NCBI RefSeq assembly: GCF_018991925.1
Contig: NW_024742338.1
Location: 4,890,769-4,954,768, forward strand
Length of the DNA stretch: 64,000 nucleotides
Origin: Homarus americanus
Taxonomy: Eukaryota; Arthropoda; Malacostraca; Decapoda; Nephropidae
Direction: 5' to 3'
The position numbers and the translations under genes were made by a program. This document shows, in pieces, positions 11,752 through 24,609 of the stretch (position 1 is its first letter; the number at the start of each line of letters is the position of its first letter). The notes below the pieces were generated by a model. It was given only the letters and a program-made list of their open reading frames with translations. It had not been told where the DNA came from and did no database searches.

Positions 11752-11843
11752 TTTACTTTATCCTCTTCGCCACTGATAGGTCTGTTAGCCGCCTAGGTGG
11801 TCGATCATGTTACTGTTACGCACTATTGGCAAGTATCTCCCTG
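11752..11843 (-). mobile_element. Family A LINE 3' end, about 90 bp
   Basis: Matches the TTTATCCTCTTCGCCACTGA to ACGCACT-TTGGCAAGTA segment shared by all family A 3' ends. Confidence 0.75.
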
Positions 11844-11933
11844 TTTGATAGCAACTGAAATTGCAGGCGTTCTAATCTCTCTTTCACGGAAAGGGGGGTG
11901 GGGTCTATGGCCCCTTAGGCCCAGCCTTTATAC

Positions 11934-12190
11934 CGTGATGTCACGCACCACCAACACGAGGAGACATAATTTCAAGCTTGTCAAGATATCATGTAGAACG
12001 AATATAAGGAAATACTTCTTCACATAGAGGCTGGAAGATCTGTGGAACAGGCTACCAGCTTAAGGTTTGGAACCGAGAAGAGTATAGGCTTCAAAATAGC
12101 CCTTGAGATTACCAAGAACAATGGAGGGATCCTATACAGGCCACTGGCTTCCTTCGACAGGGCCACCTCTAATTTGGGTGCCCATTAGGG
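11934..12190 (+). mobile_element. LINE 3' fragment (family B)
   Basis: Contains ATGTCACGCACCACCAACAC, then GAGGAGACATAATTTCAAGC, and codes in broken frame for an RRxxF...LWNRLPA-type C terminus. Compare 25322-25555. Confidence 0.6.
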
Positions 12191-12580
12191 AAATAAAGTA
12201 AAAAAAAAAATCTTGAGGAATAAAAGTGAATGTTTGGTTATAAATATTACATAATTAAATTGCTCTTGGACTATCCGAGGCTGATGGATCACTTCAACAA
12301 TACAACAGTTTATGATTAATAACAAACTCATTCTTTTCTCGTGCTGTAGCTTTATCGGTTACATACAGGGTATGTTTTAATTGTTGCTTTGAATTATATG
12401 ATCACATTACTGACTATAATCTGGCCAGGTAACTTATTCCAATCCTTTATAACTGCAAAGAAACAAGTTTTTCGCTTGACCACGGACACCAGGTGCCATA
12501 AAATTGTGTTCACTCCCTCTAGTGCCCTGCTGGCTCATATCCCAAGTCCTTACAAAGTTCGTTGTTAGATAATCCTATAA
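12191..12580. other. Unassigned DNA, possibly decayed LINE
   Basis: Sequence around 12425-12560 (CCAGGTAACTTATTCCAATC) resembles decayed LINE 3' DNA but is too diverged to assign. Confidence 0.35.
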
Positions 12581-12583
12581 CGT

Positions 12584-13140
12584 TTGGGCGGTCGGTCACG
12601 TCTCTGATACACACTGTTGGCAGATACTGGGCCTGCACTGGCTCCTGAATATATCGGAACTTGCTCCAGTGTTGGTCAAGTCTGCTCTTCAATTTACTTT
12701 ACTTTTATCCTCCACCACTGATCGGATCGTTAGCCGCTTGGGCGATCGGTCACTTCTCTGTTACGCACTGTTGGCAAATACTGGCATGCACCGGCTCCTG
12801 AATGTACCTGAACCTGCTCCAGTGTTGGTCAAGTCTGGTCTTGAAAGATCTCACGCTCGGTGCCGACACAACACTTTCTGGTAGATTGTTCCAAGATTTA
12901 ACAACTCAACTCAAACTCCGCTCTCTTGTCGAGGAACGTGTCAGTATTAGTGTACATGCCTTTCAAGCTGGAAATTGTCCTCTGTAATATTTCTGGTCTT
13001 GGTATTGACTCGGGCCCCCTCCATTCTTTGCAGCTGCCTCGTTTACTGTATCCCTTGTGGTTTGTAGGGTGTGGTCCGAGATGACATTGTTAACATGGCG
13101 CTCGCCTCCTCCTGGGTGGGAGGAAGAGTGGATGGCAGGT
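12584..13140 (-). pseudogene. Composite of three family A LINE fragments
   Basis: Two successive 3'-end fragments (12584-12695 and 12696-12900) are followed by a piece of the endonuclease 5' region (12915-13140). The last matches about 8753-8960, including GGCGCTCGCCTCCTCCTG. It is a rearranged remnant. Confidence 0.7.
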
Positions 13141-14640
13141 GTCCCGCTGTGGAGAATTGTGTATCTTATGTGTGTGTGTGTGTGTTAATTTATTTATTTA
13201 TGAATGTCATCAGGGTAAATTCATGTGCTTCCAAGTCACTTAGGCATATCCCGTTGTTTTCCAGAAGGTCGTCATGAAGGTTATTTCAGACTATTTTTTT
13301 ATAGGATCTTCACTGATATGTTTGGTTTTAAAGAACCAGTGCCTACGAAAGCAAGTTTAACCATCTGCTGCTGACTTCTCTATTGGGTAACATCCCTTAA
13401 AATTTCCTGGATTCCTTTGAAAGATATCCTTATCCATCATCACCCGGCTCGTGATGACACGTGTCGCCACATCCACGTGAGTTACTTGGTACACTGTAAC
13501 ATGAATGCGGTGGGTGTGTGACGGCGACATGTTGGCGGGAAACAGAACAAACTGTTAATGGCCTACAAACTTTGACAGAAATAAAAAATGGAAAGACACA
13601 GAAGAGAGATGGAACATCACCACCACTTTTCTCGTCAAGTTCTAGAGGTGGTACATGATCCACCACTCCTCTCCTCTCCTCTCCTCTCCTCGGTGCCGGC
13701 ACTGGAGAGAGGCGGCATGAAAAGAGTTTCTGAGAAATAGAAAGTCCGCAAAAGAAGACGGTAGAGTTTAGAGGAAGATAGGTGGCACCCTGCGGGCCAG
13801 GCAGCGTGCACCAGTTTATCTCAGCAAGGCGCCCTCCTCCGTAATGCGGCGCCTCGCGTCTCAAAACATGATAATGATGCACCATTAAAGCTATATGGAG
13901 CAGAATAATTGAGGTGATATTTAGTCTGCGTGCTGGAAGCTGAAACGAAGGTAGCCCTGAATTTCTTACGCATGTTTTTACGAATTTGCGTATAATTTTA
14001 GCTCCGCCATTGCACTATGAATACGAATCCCTTCTCTGTTTTCACAATCTCATATTTGTTTCCTTGTCCGTGTGTGTGTGTTTATCACACATACTGAAGT
14101 AGAGCTTCGAACACCATGCGTCACGCACCCTGTGCCATACACTCTGTCATGGTTTTGGTATGAATCGGTGGTAGTATGAGTGGATTATATTATATAAAGA
14201 TAATAATTTGTCGTATTTCTTATCTCTTACCGTAGAGTTCGATACCTTCACACTGATTACTTACAGGAGATTATGGTGTATCTACGTAGAAGTTCACTCC
14301 ACCACTCGACATTCCATGATTTATACTTGATAAATGATGATTTAATGAATTCATTTAATTTTCAACATCCATCTAAGTTATTGGTTATACTATGTCATAA
14401 CCAATCAGTCATTACCTTTAGTAATAATAAGATAGGATCACAGAAACGGGCAGATAATTGCACTTACATTTATTTGTCAAGCTTCCATACAATGATTTAC
14501 AATTTGCATGGATATATGAGTCACTCACGTTCACGCTGTACCAAAATTAATCTTCTAAAAGAGGTAATTATCAACTTGGGAACAAGTGTGATTACTCTAT
14601 TGTAGGTATGACTTAACAGAGCCCTAATTCTTCAATTGAT
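13141..14640. other. Unassigned DNA
   Basis: Contains a short GT run (13170-13185), a CTCTC pentamer run (13671-13692) and a 151-codon minus-strand open frame (13885-13430) with no recognisable domain. A missing upstream exon of the CHH-like gene could lie here or beyond, but nothing identifies it. Confidence 0.4.
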
Positions 14641-14650
14641 ACATTTACTG

Positions 14651-15110
14651 CCAGCCTGGATTGCTTTTGTTACAACCAGGCTTCATCACAAGAACTTCTT
14701 TCCATGGCCATAACAACAAAAAGTACTCTTGGGTTACCACACATAGTCTTTCGTCACTGACAGTCACTGTAGACGGTTATCGCGGCAAGGAGAACTGGTA
14801 AGCGTGACTTGAATTAACCATTTAGGTGCAATAGACCAGCCTGGATTGCTTTTGTCGCAACCAGGCTTCCACACGTGATATTTCCACGGGGATAACAAAC
14901 CTAGGTTAACACACTTAGTCTCGTGTCGATCACGGTCACTGTAGACGGGTGTCGTGCAGGACAACTCTGTAAGCGTGAATTAATTAACCATTTACCGTAG
15001 GTTTGATAGGCCAGCCTGGATTGCTCTTGTCGCAACCAGGCATCCACACATGATATTTCCTCGGGGATAACAACCTAGGTTAACACGCTTAGTCTCGTGT
15101 CGTCGACGGT
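14651..15110. repeat. Tandem triplication, unit about 175-185 bp
   Basis: CCAGCCTGGATTGCT occurs at 14651, 14836 and 15011, each followed by similar DNA (AACCTAGGTTAACAC, CTTAGTCTCGTGTCG). The third copy is partial. Each unit contains a small palindrome CCTGGATTGC...GCAACCAGG. Confidence 0.85.
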
Positions 15111-15470
15111 TCACAGGACGGAGTGGCGGTGGAGGACTCTGTGTGGTGTGGTGTCCCGCCCCACCTTTCAGGAGGGAGAGGATGGAGACGACGTCTTAAC
15201 TAACCCATGGCTCAGGGGATACTACTTAAATGAGGTTTTTGGGTGTGAAGCGATGAACAGTACAACACTGTTTCACTGCCCACCCCCCTAAAGGCTGGCT
15301 AACATACACTAATTGAAAAATACATGTCCCAGTTATGCCTCGCCTGGCGTCTTATCTCTGGAAAAACAAACTTTGGAGTTGGTTGCGTGGGCAAGCCTAA
15401 CGCAACCCATGACACACTCTTAGCACTCCACATTAAGATATTTACTGTACAAGGATATGTTTACAATTCT
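15111..15470. other. Unassigned DNA
   Basis: No recognised feature; short open frames only. Confidence 0.4.
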
Positions 15471-15481
15471 ACTCAAATTTT

Positions 15482-15875
15482 ACTTTTACTTTTACTTTTA
15501 TCCTCTTCGCCACTGATCGGCTCGTTAACCGCTTGGGCGGTCGGTCATATCTCTGATACACTGTTGGCAAATACTGGACATGCACTGGCACCTGAATATA
15601 TCGGAACCTGCTCCAGTGTTGGTCAAGTCTGGCCTTGAATGAGCTCACACTCGGTGCCGCCACAACGCTCTCTGGCATATTGTTCCAATTCACAATTCTC
15701 ACTCCGAAAAAAATTGCCCTCAGTTTTCTGGACGTGTCTTCTTCAACCTTGCGCTGTGACCCTTTGTGGGGCGGACGTCCGCCAGCTCCAGGTATGTATA
15801 TTCGACCGAGTAGTGCCCCATGAGATGTTTATACACTTCGAATTAGGTCACCCCTCGCCCGTCTGTAGTATTTTT
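15482..15875 (-). pseudogene. Family A LINE 3' fragment
   Basis: Matches the C-terminal and 3' region: CCACTGATCGGCTCGTTAAC, then GTGTTGGTCAAGTCTGG and CGTCCGCCAGCTCCAGG. Confidence 0.8.
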
Positions 15876-16370
15876 TTACTTTTATCCTCTTCACCACAGA
15901 TCGGCTCGTTAGCCGCTTGGGCGATCGATCACGTCTCTGTTACTTTTCTTTTTCTTTTGTCCTCTTCACCAAATGATCGGCTCGTTAGTCGCTTGGGCGA
16001 TCGGTCATGTCTTTGTTACGCCCTGTTGGCAAGTACTGGGCATGCACCGGCTCCCGAATGTACCTGAACCTGCTCCAGTGTTGGTCAAGTCTGGTCTTGA
16101 AAGAGCTCACATTCGGTGCCGTCACAACACTTTCTGGTAGATTGTGCCAAGAGTTCACAACTCTCAGTATAGGCTATAGGTAGTTGCAGGCTTTCTAATC
16201 TCTCTGGGTAACTGAGGTTCCATAGAACAGGCACCAGTCTGGTGGCCCTCCTTTGGACATTTCAATCCATTGACAGTCTCTAGTATACCTCGGGGACCAG
16301 ACGGGGTTACAGTACTGCAGACGAGGAAGCACTTCACTCTTAAAGATCGCGACAAGCGACGGATCATGTA
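15876..16370 (-). pseudogene. Family A LINE fragment with duplicated 3' tail
   Basis: A second 3' tail begins at 15876. After GATCGATCACGTCTCTGTTA it restarts as CTTTTCTTTTTCTTTTGTCC and continues to about 16370. The same tail-to-tail junction is present at 38266-38363. Confidence 0.75.
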
Positions 16371-16564
16371 ATGGGGCCCATATGTAAACAAAGGAGAGGC
16401 CCACAAGTGTCCCTTTTCTTTTCATGCAGCCGAAATTCTCCGAACGGAAACGGGTTCTGGATTTGGGGTCTTTACGGGGCCCTTCTGGGCAAGTGGCCGC
16501 CCATATCCCCGGATATACTCGTATGTACATGTAGTAATAGTACGTATGGATATCGGGTTAAATA

Positions 16565-17072
16565 GCAATGCCAGCGACTGTCAGTTAATTGAAAATCTCC
16601 AGACGAGGACTACCAGACTGTTGCCTACACTACAACACCTCAGACACCCAGAGAGATTAGAGCGCCTGCAACTGCCTAGCTTATACCACAGAGAGGCAAG
16701 GGGTGACCTAATTGAAGTGTGTAAATATCTTAAAAGTCACTGCTCAGTCGAATGTCCATACCTGGAGCCGGCGGACGCCCGCCCCACAAGTGGTCACAGC
16801 TCAATGTTGAAGTAGCCACAAGTCCAGAAAATTGTGAGGGCAAACTTTTTCAGAGTGAGAATTGTGAACTCTTGGAACAATCTGCCAGAAAGTGTTGTGG
16901 CGGTACTAAGTGTGAGCGGTTTCAAAACCAGACTTGACCAACACTGGAACAGGTTCCGATAAATTCAGGAGTCCTTTCATGTCCAATACTTGCCAACAGT
17001 GAGTAACAGAGACGTGATCGACCGCCCAAGCGGCTAAGGAGCTGATCAGTGGTAAGGAGGATAAAAGAAAGA
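16565..17072 (+). pseudogene. Family A LINE 3' fragment
   Basis: Encodes CQLIENLQTRTTRLLPTLQH, then LPSLYHREARGDLIEVCKYL, and ends GGAGGATAAAAGAAAG. Broken by a stop and frameshift. Confidence 0.8.
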
Positions 17073-17439
17073 AAGAAAGTTCATTTGTGATATTGCCCAC
17101 GGAAATAAGACTTGACGTAAGTGACAAAGTACAAATACACCAAATTTAAATCCCGGCCATCATCGGTAATAACAGATACTATGTTCTCTAATAACGGTCC
17201 AGAATGTTAATTGTACAAGAGAACTCTCGGGCAGTAAACATATTCTGTCATGACCCAAAGTAATTTAGTTGACACACCTTGTTGGGCGACTGTTTGGTCA
17301 TTTTGTAAATAAAATATTGACTTTTAACATGGGTGTATTTCGTTATCACTGGGCTTCAACAAGGAAGGTCTTTTAAGTGCGTTACAAAGTTAATAATTGC
17401 ACTATTACATCAACGATAATAATTCATAAATTATGGGCC
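17073..17439. other. Unassigned DNA left of the minisatellite
   Basis: No gene or repeat recognised. Confidence 0.4.
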
Positions 17440-20400
17440 AAACCACAGTAATAATAATCATCATATACAACCACAGTAATAATAATCATCATATACAACC
17501 ACAGTGATAGTCATCATCATATACAACCACAGTAATAGTCGTCATCATATACAACCACAGTGATAGTCATCATCATATACAACCACAGTGATAGTCATCA
17601 TCATATACAACCACAGTAATAGTCATCATCATATACAACCACAGTAATAGTCATCATCATATACAACCACAGTAATAGTCATCATCATATACAACCACAG
17701 TGATAGTCATCATCATATACAACCACAGTAATAGTCATCATCATATACAACCACAGTAATGGTCATCATCATATACAACCACAGTAATAGTCATCATCAT
17801 ATACAACCACAGTTATAGTCATCATCATATACAACAACAGTAATAGTCATCATCATATACAACCACAATAATAGTCATCATCAAATACAACCACAGTAAA
17901 AGTCATCATCATATACAACCACAGTAATAGTCATCATCCAATACAACCACAGTAATAGTCATCATCATATACAACCACAGTAATAGTCATCATCAAATAA
18001 AACCACAGTAATAGTCATCATCATATACAACCACAGTAATAGTCATCATCATATACAAACCACAGTGATAGTCATCATACAAACCATCAGTGTAATAGTC
18101 ATCATCATATACAACCACAGTAATAGTCATCATCATATACAACCACAGTAATAGTCATCATCAAATACAACCACAGTAATAGTCATCATCATATACAACC
18201 ACAGTAATAGTCATCATCATATACAACCACAGTAATAGTCATCATCCTATACAACCACAGTAATAGTCATCATCATATACAACCACAGTAATAGTCATCA
18301 TCATATACAACCACAGTAATAGTCATCATCATATACAACCACAGTAATAGTCATCGTCCTATACAACCACAGTAATAGTCATCATCATATACAACCACAG
18401 TAATAGTCATCATCATATACAACCACAGTAATAGTCATCATCATATACAACCACAGTAATAGTCATCTTATACAACCACAGTAATAGTCATCATCATATA
18501 CAACCACAGTAATAGTCATCGTCCTTTACAACCACAGTAATAGTCATCATCATATACAACCACACATACAACCACAGTAATAGTCATCATCCTATACAAC
18601 CACAGTAATAGTCATCATCATATACAACCACAGTGATAGTCATCATCAAATACAACCACAGTAATGGTCATCATCATATACAACCACAGTAATAGTCATC
18701 ATCATATACAACCACAGTAATAGTCATCATCATATACAACCACAGTAATAGTCATCGTCCTATACAACCACAGTAATAGTCATCATCATATACAACAAAA
18801 GTAATAGTCATCATCATATACAACCACAGTAATAGTCATCATCATATACAACCACAGTAATAGTCATCATCATATACAACCACAGTAATAGTCATCATCA
18901 TATACAACCACAGTAATAGTCATCATCATATACAACCACAGTAATAGTCATCATCATATACAACCACAGTAATAGTCATCATATACAACCACAGTAATAG
19001 TCATCATCATATACAACCACAGTAATAGTCATCATCATATACAACCACAGTAATAGTCATCATCATATACAACCACAGTAATAGTCATCATCATATACAA
19101 CCACAGTAATAGTCATCATCATATACAACCACAGTAATAGTCATCGTCCTATACAACCACAGTAATAGTCATCATCATATACAACCACAGTAATAGTCAT
19201 CATCATATACAACCACAGTAATAGTCATCGTCCTATACAACCACAGTCATCATCATATACAACCACAGTGATAGTCATCATCAAATACAACCACAGTAAT
19301 AGTCATCATCATATACAACCACAGTAATAGTCATCATCATATACAACCACAGTAACAGTCATCATCATATACAACCACAGTAATAGTCATCGTCCTATAC
19401 AACCACAGTAATAAACATCATCATCATATACAACCACAGTAATAGTCATCATCATATACAACCACAGTAATAGTCATCATCATATACAACCACAGTAATA
19501 GTCATCGTCCTATACAACCACAGTAATAGTCATCATCATATACAACCACAGTGATAGTCATCATCAAATACAACCACAGTAATAGTCATCATCATATACA
19601 ACCACAGTAATAGTCATCATCATATACACCACAGTAATAGTCATCATACAACCACAGTATACAGCCACAGTAATAGTCATCATCATATACAACCACAGTC
19701 ATTATATACAACCACAGTAATAGTCATCATCATATACAACCACGTCATCATCATATACAACCACAGTAATAGTCATCATCATATACAACCACAGTAATAG
19801 TCATCATCATATACAACCACAGTAATAGTCATCGTCATATACAACCACAGTAATAGTCATCATCATATACAACCACAGTGATAGTCATCATCAAATACAA
19901 CCACAGTAATAGTCATCATCATATACAACCACAGTAATAGTCATCATCATATACAACCACAGTAATAGTCATCATCATATACAACCACAGTAATAGTCAT
20001 CGTCCTATACAGCCACAGTAATAGTCATCATCATATACAACCACAGTAATAGTCATCATCATATACAACCACAATAATAGTCATCATCATATACAACCAC
20101 AGTAATAGTCATCATCATATACAACCACAGTAATAGTCATCATCATATACAACCACAGTAATAGTCATCATCATATACAACCACAGTAATAGTCATCGTC
20201 CTATACAACCACAGTAATAGTCATCATCATATACAACCACAGTAATAGTCATCATCATATACAACCACAGTAATAGTCATCGTCCTATACAACCACAGTA
20301 ATAGTCATCATCAAATACAACCACAGTAATAGTCATCATCATATACAACCACAGTAATAGTCATCATCATATACAACCACAGTAATAGTCATCATCATAT

Positions 20401-20798
20401 ACAACCACAGTAATAGTCATCGTCTTATACAACCACAGTAATAATCATCATCATATACAACCACAGTAATAGTCATTATCATATACAACCACAGTAATAG
20501 TCATCATCATATACAACCACAGTAATAGTCATCGTCCTATACAACCACAGTAATAGTCATCATCATATACAACCACAGTGATAGTCATCATCATATACAA
20601 CCACAGTAATAGTCATCATCATATACAACCACAGTAATAGTCATCATCATATACAACCACAGTAATAGTCATCATCATATACAACCACAGTAATAGTCAT
20701 CATCATATACAACCACAGTAATAGTCATCATTATATACAACCACAGTAATAGTCATCATCATATACAACCACAGTAATAGTCATCATCCTATACAACA
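17440..20798. repeat. 28-bp minisatellite, about 120 units
   Basis: The unit is ATAGTCATCATCATATACAA followed by CCACAGTA. Units are mostly identical, with recurrent variants: GTCATCGTCCTATAC, CATCATCAAATAC, GTGATAG and occasional deletions. The left edge has a variant form (AATAATAATCATCATATAC). No spacers are present and no coding frame is conserved. Confidence 0.97.
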
Positions 20799-21075
20799 TC
20801 AAGCGTATACAACGTACAACACCCTCACCAGCAAGTTGTCTGGTTGTCATCCATCATGCACAACAACTGCATTATACACGACTATGCTAATAACACTATG
20901 ATCAACTGCAGGACGGAACATAAACAAAGGTAGAATTTGGCCGGGCTTAATATATTTTAACATGCAACCCACGCAAGGTGAGCGAGGCAAGACAGTGCTA
21001 TCTTCGCTTGGGCCTTAAAGCTGATGTTCCCCACATAAACTCTTACGTACGACGATGTTATACGGCACCTTTGCA

Positions 21076-21940
21076 TGTCAGTTGATTGAAAATGTCCAAA
21101 GGAGGGCCACCAGACTGGTGCCTGCACTTGCGTCACCTCAGCTACCCTGAGAGATTGGAGCGCCTAAACTTGCCTAGCTTATACTACAGACGGGCAAGGG
21201 GTCACCTAGTTTAGGTGTATAAGCATCTCAAAGGGCACTACACAGTCGAGTGCCCCTACCTGGAGCTGGCGGACGCTCGCCCCACAAGGGGACACAGCTC
21301 AAGGTTAAAGAAGACGCAAGTCCAGAAAATTGGGGGGTAACTTTTTCGGAATGAGAGTTGTGAACTCAGAACAACCTGCCAGAGAGTATATTGTGACAGC
21401 ACCGAGTGTGAGCTCCTTCAAGACCAGACTGGATAAGCACTGGAACAGGTTTGGATACATTCAAGAGCCAGTGCATGCCCAGTACTTGCCAACAGTGCGT
21501 AACAGAGAAAGTGTTGTGACGGCACCGGTGTGTGAGCTCTTTCAAGACCAGACTTGACCAACACTGGAGCAGGTACAGATACATTCAAGAGCCAGTGCAT
21601 GCCCAGTACTTGCCAACAGTGCGTAACAGAGAAAGTGTTGTGACGGCACCGGTGTGTGAGCTCTTTCAAGACCAGACTTGACCAACACTGGAGCAGGTAC
21701 AGATACATTCAAGAGCCAGTGCATGCCCAGTACTTGCCAACAGTGCGTAACAGAGAAAGTGTTGTGACGGCACCGGTGTGTGAGCTCTTTCAAGACCAGA
21801 CTTGACCAACACTGGAGCAGGTACAGATACATTCAGGAGCCAGTGCATGCCCAGTACTTGCCAAGAGTGCGTAACAGAGACGTGACCGATCACCCAATTA
21901 GCTAACGAGCCGATCAGCGATGAAGAGGATACAAGTAAAA
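21076..21940 (+). pseudogene. Family A LINE 3' fragment with internal 124-bp tandem array
   Basis: Begins at CAGTTGATTGAAAATGTCC, contains LPSLYYRRARG-type sequence and ends GAAGAGGATACAAGTAAAAT. The segment from GAAAGTGTTGTGACGG to CCAACAGTGCGTAACAGA is repeated three times in tandem (see the next entry). Confidence 0.85.
21470..21880. repeat. 124-bp tandem repeat, about 3.3 copies
   Basis: AGCCAGTGCATGCCCAGTAC recurs at intervals of 124 bp (around 21467, 21591, 21715 and 21839). The unit is derived from the LINE 3' coding region; copies are almost identical, so the expansion is recent. Confidence 0.92.
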
Positions 21941-22521
21941 TAAAAAGTAACTCCGGCTCAATTATGCCATTTTTTTTCCAAATGTGTTATCATCCGTCTA
22001 TTTTTACCTGATTTGTTCGCATTTTCGCTCGATGAAATTATACGTCTGTAGCCCTCTGACGATATTGTAGGGGTATCGAGATATTAATGTTGTCTAGCAC
22101 TCAGGATGGAAGAAAACTCTAATGTGGTTTTCTTGTATAATATAAGTTATATGATAGACAGTCTGGTGCTGGAGATGCCGTGTGGTGGGGAGCTGCTCAG
22201 TAGAAGACGTTCGGTGAGTAGCGTAATGAAGGAGGTAGATGTGCAGGAGCTTCGTTAGAGAAGATGTTGCCTGTCGCTGGCCTCCTGGTTGAATGAATGC
22301 TGGACAGCTAGGAGCTTGCTGGGAGGAGGTGTTGCGTGTTCAGGAAGATGGGCCAGAATGAGAGTTGGTTGGTGAGGAAGCTCAGAGAAGGACAGCTGGT
22401 GGGTCGCCATGCTCGCTGGCGGGAGCGAGGACCGCCAGGCAGGCGAGGAGATGCGAGGGAGCCAGGCAGCGGCGGAGGAGGAGGTGTTGCTTGTTCAAGA
22501 AGAATGGTCAGAGTGAATCTC

Positions 22522-24609
22522 GATACGATACGAAGTCTTTAGTTAAGAGGTGAAAGAAGATTATTAGGAGTTGAAGGAAAAGTGGTGAAACTGAAATACA
22601 GTAGGAGTAGAAAGAATCTGGGCTCAACCAGATCGCTTCATCTTTCTTATTGGTGTTTTGTCTTTGTTCTGCTCCCTTGGGTCGTCAGACCTTTGTATTA
22701 ATATTGGTTTATTTATATAATGCTGCTTATTATTATTATTTTTATTATTGTTGGAGTTAGTGAGCCCGCCCAGGTCCTTGTGTAACTGGGAGGGTAGTCA
22801 CATTTTTTTTTTTGAGGTGTTAGTTAAGTGTTAGTTGTGTTAGTCTAAAGGTACACTGTATGGAGAGGCCTGCCAGGTTCTTAGTGGAGCTGGTTGGTCA
22901 CTCTCATCTTTATTCCTCTAGTAATGTTTTATGTAGAAATGTGTATGTTGAGGCAGGAGGTGGTTCAATTACTTCTTCCTGGCTGATATAGCTGGGAGGG
23001 TAATCACATTATTATTATTAATATTATTAATATTTTTTTATTTTTTTATTTATTTTTTATTTAATTTTTTTTTGAGTTAGTGAGCCCGCCCAGGTCCTTG
23101 TGTAGCTGGGAGGGTAGTCACATTTTTATTTATTTATTTTTTTTTTTTTACTAAGATGTTAGTTCAATGTTAAATGTTAAATGTTAAATGTTAAATATTA
23201 GTTATGTTAGTCTAAAGGTACGCTGTATGGAGAGGCCTGCCAGGTTCTTGTGGAGCTGGTAGGTCACTCTCATCTTTTATTCTCTCTATTAATGTTTTAT
23301 ATGTATATTGGGGCAGGAGATGGTTCAATTACTTTCTTCCTGGCTGATTTAAACCAACTGTGTTCTTGGAATTCTTCGTTGTCTATATTATTTATCCAGT
23401 TTTGATATGTTTCTGTGTTAAGTTCAGTCACTTTTTTCCAAATATTTACAGCTTTGTTGTGTATATCTACATTGATTGCTAAGAGGTTTGCTCTCTTGTG
23501 TAGCTGTTCATTATTGATGTGGTCTGTATATTTTATGTTATATATAAATCTGAGGGCTATATTTTGTACTGTTTGTAACCTTTTAATGCACGTTTTACTA
23601 AGGGTGTTCAATGGGATGGGTGGGTAGTCCATAATTGATTTAACAAGGGCAATATAAATCTTTCTTTTGTTATTAATGCTAAGGTTCTTAAAGCGTTTTA
23701 TTTTTGATAATCTTATTCTTGCCTGTCGTTCTTTATCTTTTAAGTATGTTATATATCCTCTTTTTGTTAGTTTTAATCCAAGCATCCTACCTTCAGTGTC
23801 GTATGGGTATAGTTCCTGGTCGACTATTACTGGACTTGTTTTAATCTTGGCTATTGGTATTATCTTGAATTTGTTCTTATTTGTCCTGATTTTCCATTTT
23901 TTCTCAAAATCATTTATGTTTTTTATCGCTCTTACCGTGTAGAGTGCCATAAATTGAGTTGATTTTCCTGGGTATGATACTATTTGAGTAATATCATCAG
24001 CAAACATTACATATTCGCTAAAGGGGGTAGGTTGAGGTGTGTCTGAAGTATAAATTGTATATAGTGTTGGAGAAAGGCATCCTCCTTGAGGTACTCCACT
24101 CTCAAGATTAAACATAGTTCCAAAAAGTTTCCAATTTGAATTTGTGCTCTCCTATCATCTAAATAGTTACACAATATTCTTAGCAAGTATTCGTTAAGTC
24201 CCAGTTTTAATATTTTATATTTCAAGCCTAAATGCCAAACTTTATCAAAAGCCTTAGAAACATCCCTTAAAATTATATTGATCTGGTTACCCTTGCTTTT
24301 TTCTATTGCAATTATTTCCGTTATTGTAGCTATTGCAGTTAGGGTATTTCTATTGGGCATAAATCCATGTTGTCTGTTGTTAGTTTTCCCATGTTGTGTT
24401 AAAAAGGCTATAAGTCTTGAATTTAATATTTTTTCCAATAGTTTCCCGGTAATTTCTAATAAAGATATTGGCCTGTAGTTTAATATTTCCTTATTGTCCT
24501 TACCCTCCTTAGGAATAAATATCATTTTAGCATATTTTAGTTTGTCTGGAAAGTAACCAGTTATTAAGCATGCGTTATAAATGTTTAATAGTGTATTTAA
24601 AATGTTTTC
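22522..24609 (-). pseudogene. Nimb/Jockey-like LINE, 5'-truncated RT
   Basis: The minus strand codes for an RT: FIPKEGKDNKEILNYRPISL, then KAFDKVWHLGL, SGVPQGGCLSPTLY and FADDITQIVSY, and a C-terminal LQTVQNIALRFIYN block. One frameshift lies near 24118; otherwise two long open frames (24525-24007, 24115-23297) cover it. It is flanked by an 11-bp direct repeat GAGTGAATCTC (22511-22521, 24610-24620), a target duplication inside the solo LTR. The 5' half, with its endonuclease, is missing, as expected for truncated reverse transcription. Clade assignment is by resemblance only. Confidence 0.82.
22752..23340. repeat. Tandem duplication of the Nimb-like LINE 3' UTR, about 320 bp
   Basis: AGTGAGCCCGCCCAGGTCCT appears near 22759 and 23079. 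AGAGGCCTGCCAGGTTCTT appears near 22864 and 23231. The two units differ by small indels and T-tract length. Confidence 0.85.

Noticed and set aside
13430..13885. 151-codon minus-strand frame as a host gene or CHH first exon
   Set aside because: No family motif and no clear signal-peptide start joining phase 0 to the exon at 5604.
17440..20798. CRISPR-like regular repeat array
   Set aside because: Units are directly adjacent with no unique spacers, and the sequence context is eukaryotic. It is a minisatellite.
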